From NCBI GenBank assembly GCA_030272155.1, contig CP126197.1, positions 806,001 to 870,000 on the forward strand: a DNA stretch of 64,000 bases. Direction: 5' to 3'. Position numbers and translations under genes: made by a program. The DNA is from Tetradesmus obliquus (lineage: Eukaryota; Chlorophyta; Chlorophyceae; Sphaeropleales; Scenedesmaceae). The notes under the pieces are model-generated. The model worked only from the letters and a program-made list of their open reading frames with translations, did not search any database and had not been told where the DNA came from. Below, piece by piece: positions 60,601 to 64,000 of this stretch (positions within the stretch are counted from its first letter, which is position 1; every line of letters starts with the position of its first letter).

Positions 60601-60700
60601 CACAGCAGTGCAGGGTGCATGGGTGAGCTCAAAGAGCGTGAGGTCAAGCCTTAGTGCCTGCAGGCCCCTGGCAACAGACAGCCTTTCTTCCAGCGTTGAT

Positions 60701-60739
<39 letters not shown>

Positions 60740-61091
60740 GCAGGTTGCTGGCGGCGGCTGTTGCCACGAAAGCCGCTGCGCGCGCCCTGTGATGGCAGCT
60801 GCTGCTGCTGCTGCTGCTGCCGCCCAGGTTACAACTGTAATACGATGTGCTGCTGGCAGCAGCAGGGTCCTGTGACGTCAGCAGGAGATCAGAGCTGATC
60901 TCAAGACAAACCCCTGCCGCTTGCAACACTGCAGGAAGGTATTCGTCTAGCCGCTGCAGCGTGCTGCTGTTGTAGTCTTTCGCTTGCTGGCTGCTGGCTG
61001 CACGGTTGGGCGGGCAAGGGTCCTGCTGACACCCCCAGCAGATGCAGCACACTTGAGTGGTGGGGTGGCACTTCGTCGCCGCCGCCGCCGC

Positions 61092-61124
<33 letters not shown>

Positions 61125-61696
61125 CCAGCGCGTATGTTGCTGCTGCGCTGCTGTTGCCCAGGGCACGCACCACTGCCGCAGCATCCACAGCTGCCCGGCC
61201 CTGCTGCTGCTGGTGCAGCAGCCCCGTCAGCCAGGCTGCAGTCACCACCAGCAGCTGGTGCAGCTCGGGAGCTGTCAGCAGCTGCTGCACAGCCGGCTCT
61301 GACCGCAGCTGCGTGTGCTGCACCGGGCCCTGCAACGATCGCTTGTGCCAAGTTCACAGCACAGGTCAGGGCGCTCTGCATCAGTACAACTGCTCACCAG
61401 CAACCACAGCGCCGCTGCTGCTGCTGCTGCTGCCAGCTGCATGGCAGTCCTGTGCTCGCAGGATGACCAGCATGAGCTTGACCGCTGGCAGGAGTGTTGC
61501 GCACTTTGCCGCATTGTTGAACAGCGCAAGCATGGATACCTCGGTCAGGTCCTGCAGTGCCAGGCTCTGCCACAACGTCAGCAGCGCCCTGGCCAGAGCC
61601 AGGCCGGGGTGCAGATGTGGAGCAGACTGCTGCTGCTGCTGCTGCCGTCGGCCCGTGCTGCTGCCAAGAAAGCCGCTGCGCATGCCTTGTGATGGC

Positions 61697-61730
<34 letters not shown>

Positions 61731-62519
61731 GTTCATCTGCCAGGACTGCGAAGGCAATGCCCAGGAGCTTGATCAAGCCTGCAGCAGCAGGCGACAAAGG
61801 CGCATGTGTGGTCCACACGCTGATTACTACCGGCCTAGCTTGTGAGGACAGGCAGGTGACAGACTGGTGTCGCTGCACAACAACAGCCAGTTGCGGTCCA
61901 ACCCTGACACAAGTAACACGTGCAAAGAGAGTTTCATGGCCTGCAGGAAGCAGAAGAGGATGGAGCGCATGCGGAGTTGGCAGTGCCAGGCACAGGCCGT
62001 AACATGTGTCATTTAGCACAGATACTTGTTGCTGGCATCCTGCAAGCACTTGCAGCAGCCATGCACGTTGATTGTGCGTCTGCCAAGTCAGCACAGTCTG
62101 CAGAGCTCACTTGACGCAGCAACGCGCAGCTGCTGCTGTGCATCTGCAGTCAAAGCAGGTGTACTGCTTGGCAGCTTGGCTGCAGCAGCGAGGATCTCGC
62201 AGATCATGCTTATGCAGCTCAGGTCCAAAGCTGGGGCTTGCATGATGCCCTGCTGCTGTTGCTGCAGATGCAGCAGAGCCGTGCCAGCGAAGCCTATAAA
62301 CATGGAAACCGTGCCGTCGAACAGTCTAACAAACTGCGAGGGTTCCTTGGATGCGTCAGTAAAGGAAAACCCCGCAATTCTGCCAGTCAACAATTGGTTG
62401 AGCTGCACGAACGCGGCACGGAACTGAGCCAGCTCGCAGAAGGCAGCATTGCGAAGCCCTCTCAGAGCTTCGAATGAGTTTATTAGGCTTTCCACCGGAT
62501 TTGGAAGCGCGGCAGACAT
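55947..62519 (-). CDS. MYND zinc-finger protein with C-terminal SAP-like segment, internally duplicated
   Basis: Probable protein-interaction or regulatory protein. The start is taken at ATG 62519 (MSAALPNPVESLINSFEALR). The exon 62111-62519 joins in phase to 61940 downward, later long segments are 60603-59544 and 57966 downward, and the end is TGA at 55947-55949. The MYND finger (about 56370-56525) reads C-x4-C, CKGC, CSAEC, H and final C. The C-terminus (RQLKALLAGLGV..EKSDLLALL) resembles SAP/MANF-C helices. The rest is Ala/Ser/Gln-rich helical sequence. An ~1-kb segment (about 60.2-60.85 versus 61.06-61.73 kb) is duplicated (AWLTGLLHQQ..GRAAVDAA.VVRAL), and the 5' copy is out of frame partway. 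Further oddities are an in-frame TAG at 57381-57383 between otherwise continuous frames and an unresolved frame change near 57690-57760. It is either a decaying gene, unusual splicing or sequence error. Exon structure between 57.7 and 62.0 kb is incomplete. Confidence 0.6.
58997..59051. other. Perfect 18-bp inverted repeat (hairpin)
   Basis: Arms 58997-59014 (caaaacaagatgcaacct) and 59034-59051 are exact reverse complements with a 19-base spacer. It lies in an apparent intron of the MYND gene. It could form a stem-loop in DNA or RNA; the function is unknown. Confidence 0.8.
60200..61735 (-). repeat. About 1-kb tandem duplication inside the MYND gene
   Basis: Two copies share, in sense order, a Gln run with PSQG.RSGF, TLLP.VKL.LV.LRAQD, AVQQLL.APEL.QL and PPHH..VL.LLG. 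The 3' copy is open through a 366-codon frame (59503-60603). The 5' copy changes frame. This is larger than the usual exon-edge echo. Confidence 0.7.
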
Positions 62520-63828
62520 TGCCGTGAGTTTGCAACGAGATTGTTCACTGTACAGGTGCTGACGGTCAAACAGTTTTCATGATCTTTTGCTTGAAGCGGG
62601 ACATCTAGCAGCCCTCAAAAATGTGGCTTTTGTTGGCATCAGGTTCAACAATATTGCTGTGGACCCACTGTTAACACGGCGATATTGGCTTGTCACCATG
62701 TGGTTCACATCAGGTCAAGGTCATTACATCAGTTGTCAGCTTTTGGCTGCTCAACTCTACAGAAGCGTTGAGAAAGGAGCAACTAGTAGCGATGACGATG
62801 ATGAGGCAATGCCATGGCCCAAAAGATGGAACCTCGGACCCCAGCTTGATGTCCTGCAAGCGGCCTGAAGGCCATCTAGCTAGGTCTGTTGTTTCATTGC
62901 CAGGTTCAGTATCAGTTTCTGTCCTTGACTGCTGATGCAACCGCGTGATATTGATCTAGCTTCCACAGGATGGCAGGGGACCTGACTTTCACTGACTTCC
63001 TGTCGCACACGCTGGCCACCTGGGTCTGGACCTTAATCCTGGATCTCGATCTCAATCTGACTCTCACACATCCTCCCCCCTCTTCTAGTTTACAATAGAG
63101 GCAATAACTGTTGCCAACATCTTTGCAAGTGTGCTCCAGAAGAGGCGTCTGGTAGATAATGGCGCTTGACAACATAGTTAAAGATGGTGCAGTACGCAGT
63201 TTCTTCATGCAAAACAAAGCATTGACCTGATTGTGTCCATTTTGCTCATGGTTGTTCAGCCTGTGCAGGCGGGCCTGGTGCAATGCAATGTGCACGTGAC
63301 TGCGGCGGCGAATCTGGCATAAGGTTTGCTCACAGCGCCTACGTTGATGCGGGCTGCCGATCGCAAGAGCGGTCCCTGCTGCGCAACAGATCAATCAACA
63401 AAGGGCGCACCAGCCGAGCGTTGGCGCAGCTCTTGTGCGTGCACATGGCAAGCAGACCTACTGCACAGGCAAGTATCCACGGCACCATCTGTTGTGACAG
63501 CAGTAACATCCACGCTAAAAGCATACACAGCAGCATGACCAACAGAGCCTCACACCCGAGCACCTGCTGTTCCTGCAGCTGCGTGTGCTACTGAATGTGA
63601 TGCTGCATGTACTGCTGTGTGTCCTGCAAGCACAAGGCCAGGCCGCCTCGCTAAGCACATGCAACCAGCAAAGTGACAACGAGGCAGGTGACAAAGAGAG
63701 AGCGGCAACAAACCCAGCAGCACCAACGCAGGGCAAAACGTAGCTGCTCACTGCACAAGGGGCTGTTCCAGTGCCAGCCGTACTGCCTGCTTGTACTGCC
63801 TCACTGTACTGCCTGCTTGTACCGCCTC
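62520..63828. other. Intergenic stretch
   Basis: No supported gene; less triplet-rich than the flanks. It holds the promoter of the MYND gene and the 3' UTR of the gene ending at 63829. A short direct echo of 63890-63917 lies at about 63762-63790, past that gene's stop codon. Confidence 0.45.
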
Positions 63829-64000
63829 TCACTGCACGTAGCGCTCCACCTCCTTCCTGAACAGGTCAGGCACGTCCCGCTTCACCCGGAACGGACTGTT
63901 CCAGTGCCAGCCGTACTCAAACTTGCCGTCTGCCTTGCGCGGCGCGTCAAACTCACTGCCAGCGTACCACGTCTTGGCTGCAGCACCTGCCAGCGCTAGC
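63829..64000 (-). CDS. C-terminal exon of an unidentified protein, continues past window end
   Basis: In the sense direction an acceptor (gctgcag, or the preceding ctggcag) is followed by a clean frame. It reads TWYAGSEFDAPRKADGKFEY, then GWHWNSPFRVKRDVPDLFRK and EVERYVQ, and stops with TGA at 63829-63831. The charged, aromatic, low-repeat composition contrasts with shadow frames, so I regard it as real coding sequence. I do not recognise the family from this end alone. Confidence 0.6.
   Translation of the reverse strand, partial: LALAGAAAKTWYAGSEFDAPRKADGKFEYGWHWNSPFRVKRDVPDLFRKEVERYVQ

Overview
This window looks like nuclear DNA of a green alga, most likely a chlorophycean of the Sphaeropleales (Scenedesmus/Tetradesmus type). 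The reasons are intron-rich genes with GT-AG introns, very heavy CAG/GCA/AGC and CTG triplet runs, proteins loaded with poly-Ala/Gln/Ser, an algal-style Pmp-like membrane protein, and a MYND protein with chlorophyte-like C-x4-C spacing. The placement is inference; no rRNA or marker gene is present.

Layout. (1) 158-19461 (+): 3' part of a giant gene for a Pmp-like beta-helix, Cys-rich, multi-pass membrane protein. Fourteen exons join in phase into at least 2,327 residues. (2) 19.46-23.8 kb: mostly non-coding, with one possible two-helix membrane protein at 22180-22560. (3) 23804-27539 (+): 5-methylthioribose kinase, 8 exons, 569 aa, complete. (4) 29091-32826 (+): unrecognised Ala/Pro/Lys-rich gene, at least 5 exons. 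(5) 34285-44541 (-): CCR4-NOT subunit NOT3 (CNOT3/NOT5), 14 exons, 869 aa, complete. (6) 45096-50834 (+): MFS transporter of the anion:cation symporter (ACS) type, 6 exons, 779 aa, divergent from NOT3. (7) 50.8-55.9 kb: gene-poor, with a 281-bp MITE and a possible small first exon. (8) 55947-62519 (-): MYND zinc-finger/SAP-like protein, internally duplicated and not cleanly open. (9) 63829-64000 (-): last exon of a gene running off the window.

The most striking property is shared by unrelated genes on both strands. Most long introns are arrays of decayed partial copies of the neighbouring exon edge. Copies upstream of an exon repeat its 3' splice site plus the start of the exon. Copies downstream repeat the end of the exon plus its 5' splice site. 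The innermost copy, attached to the complete exon, is always the one that keeps the reading frame across exons. I count over 100 such 'exon-edge echoes', reaching about 24 copies before one exon (12.58-15.62 kb) with a 392-bp higher-order unit.

A second pattern is strand-specific triplet repeats: (CTG)n on the sense strand just before acceptors in introns, and (CAG)n on the sense strand inside exons. The genes do not form a pathway. Methionine salvage (MTK), mRNA turnover (NOT3), transport (MFS) and surface or membrane proteins simply lie side by side. Exon coordinates were worked out by hand from splice signals, phase and protein family similarity; no search or transcript data were available.
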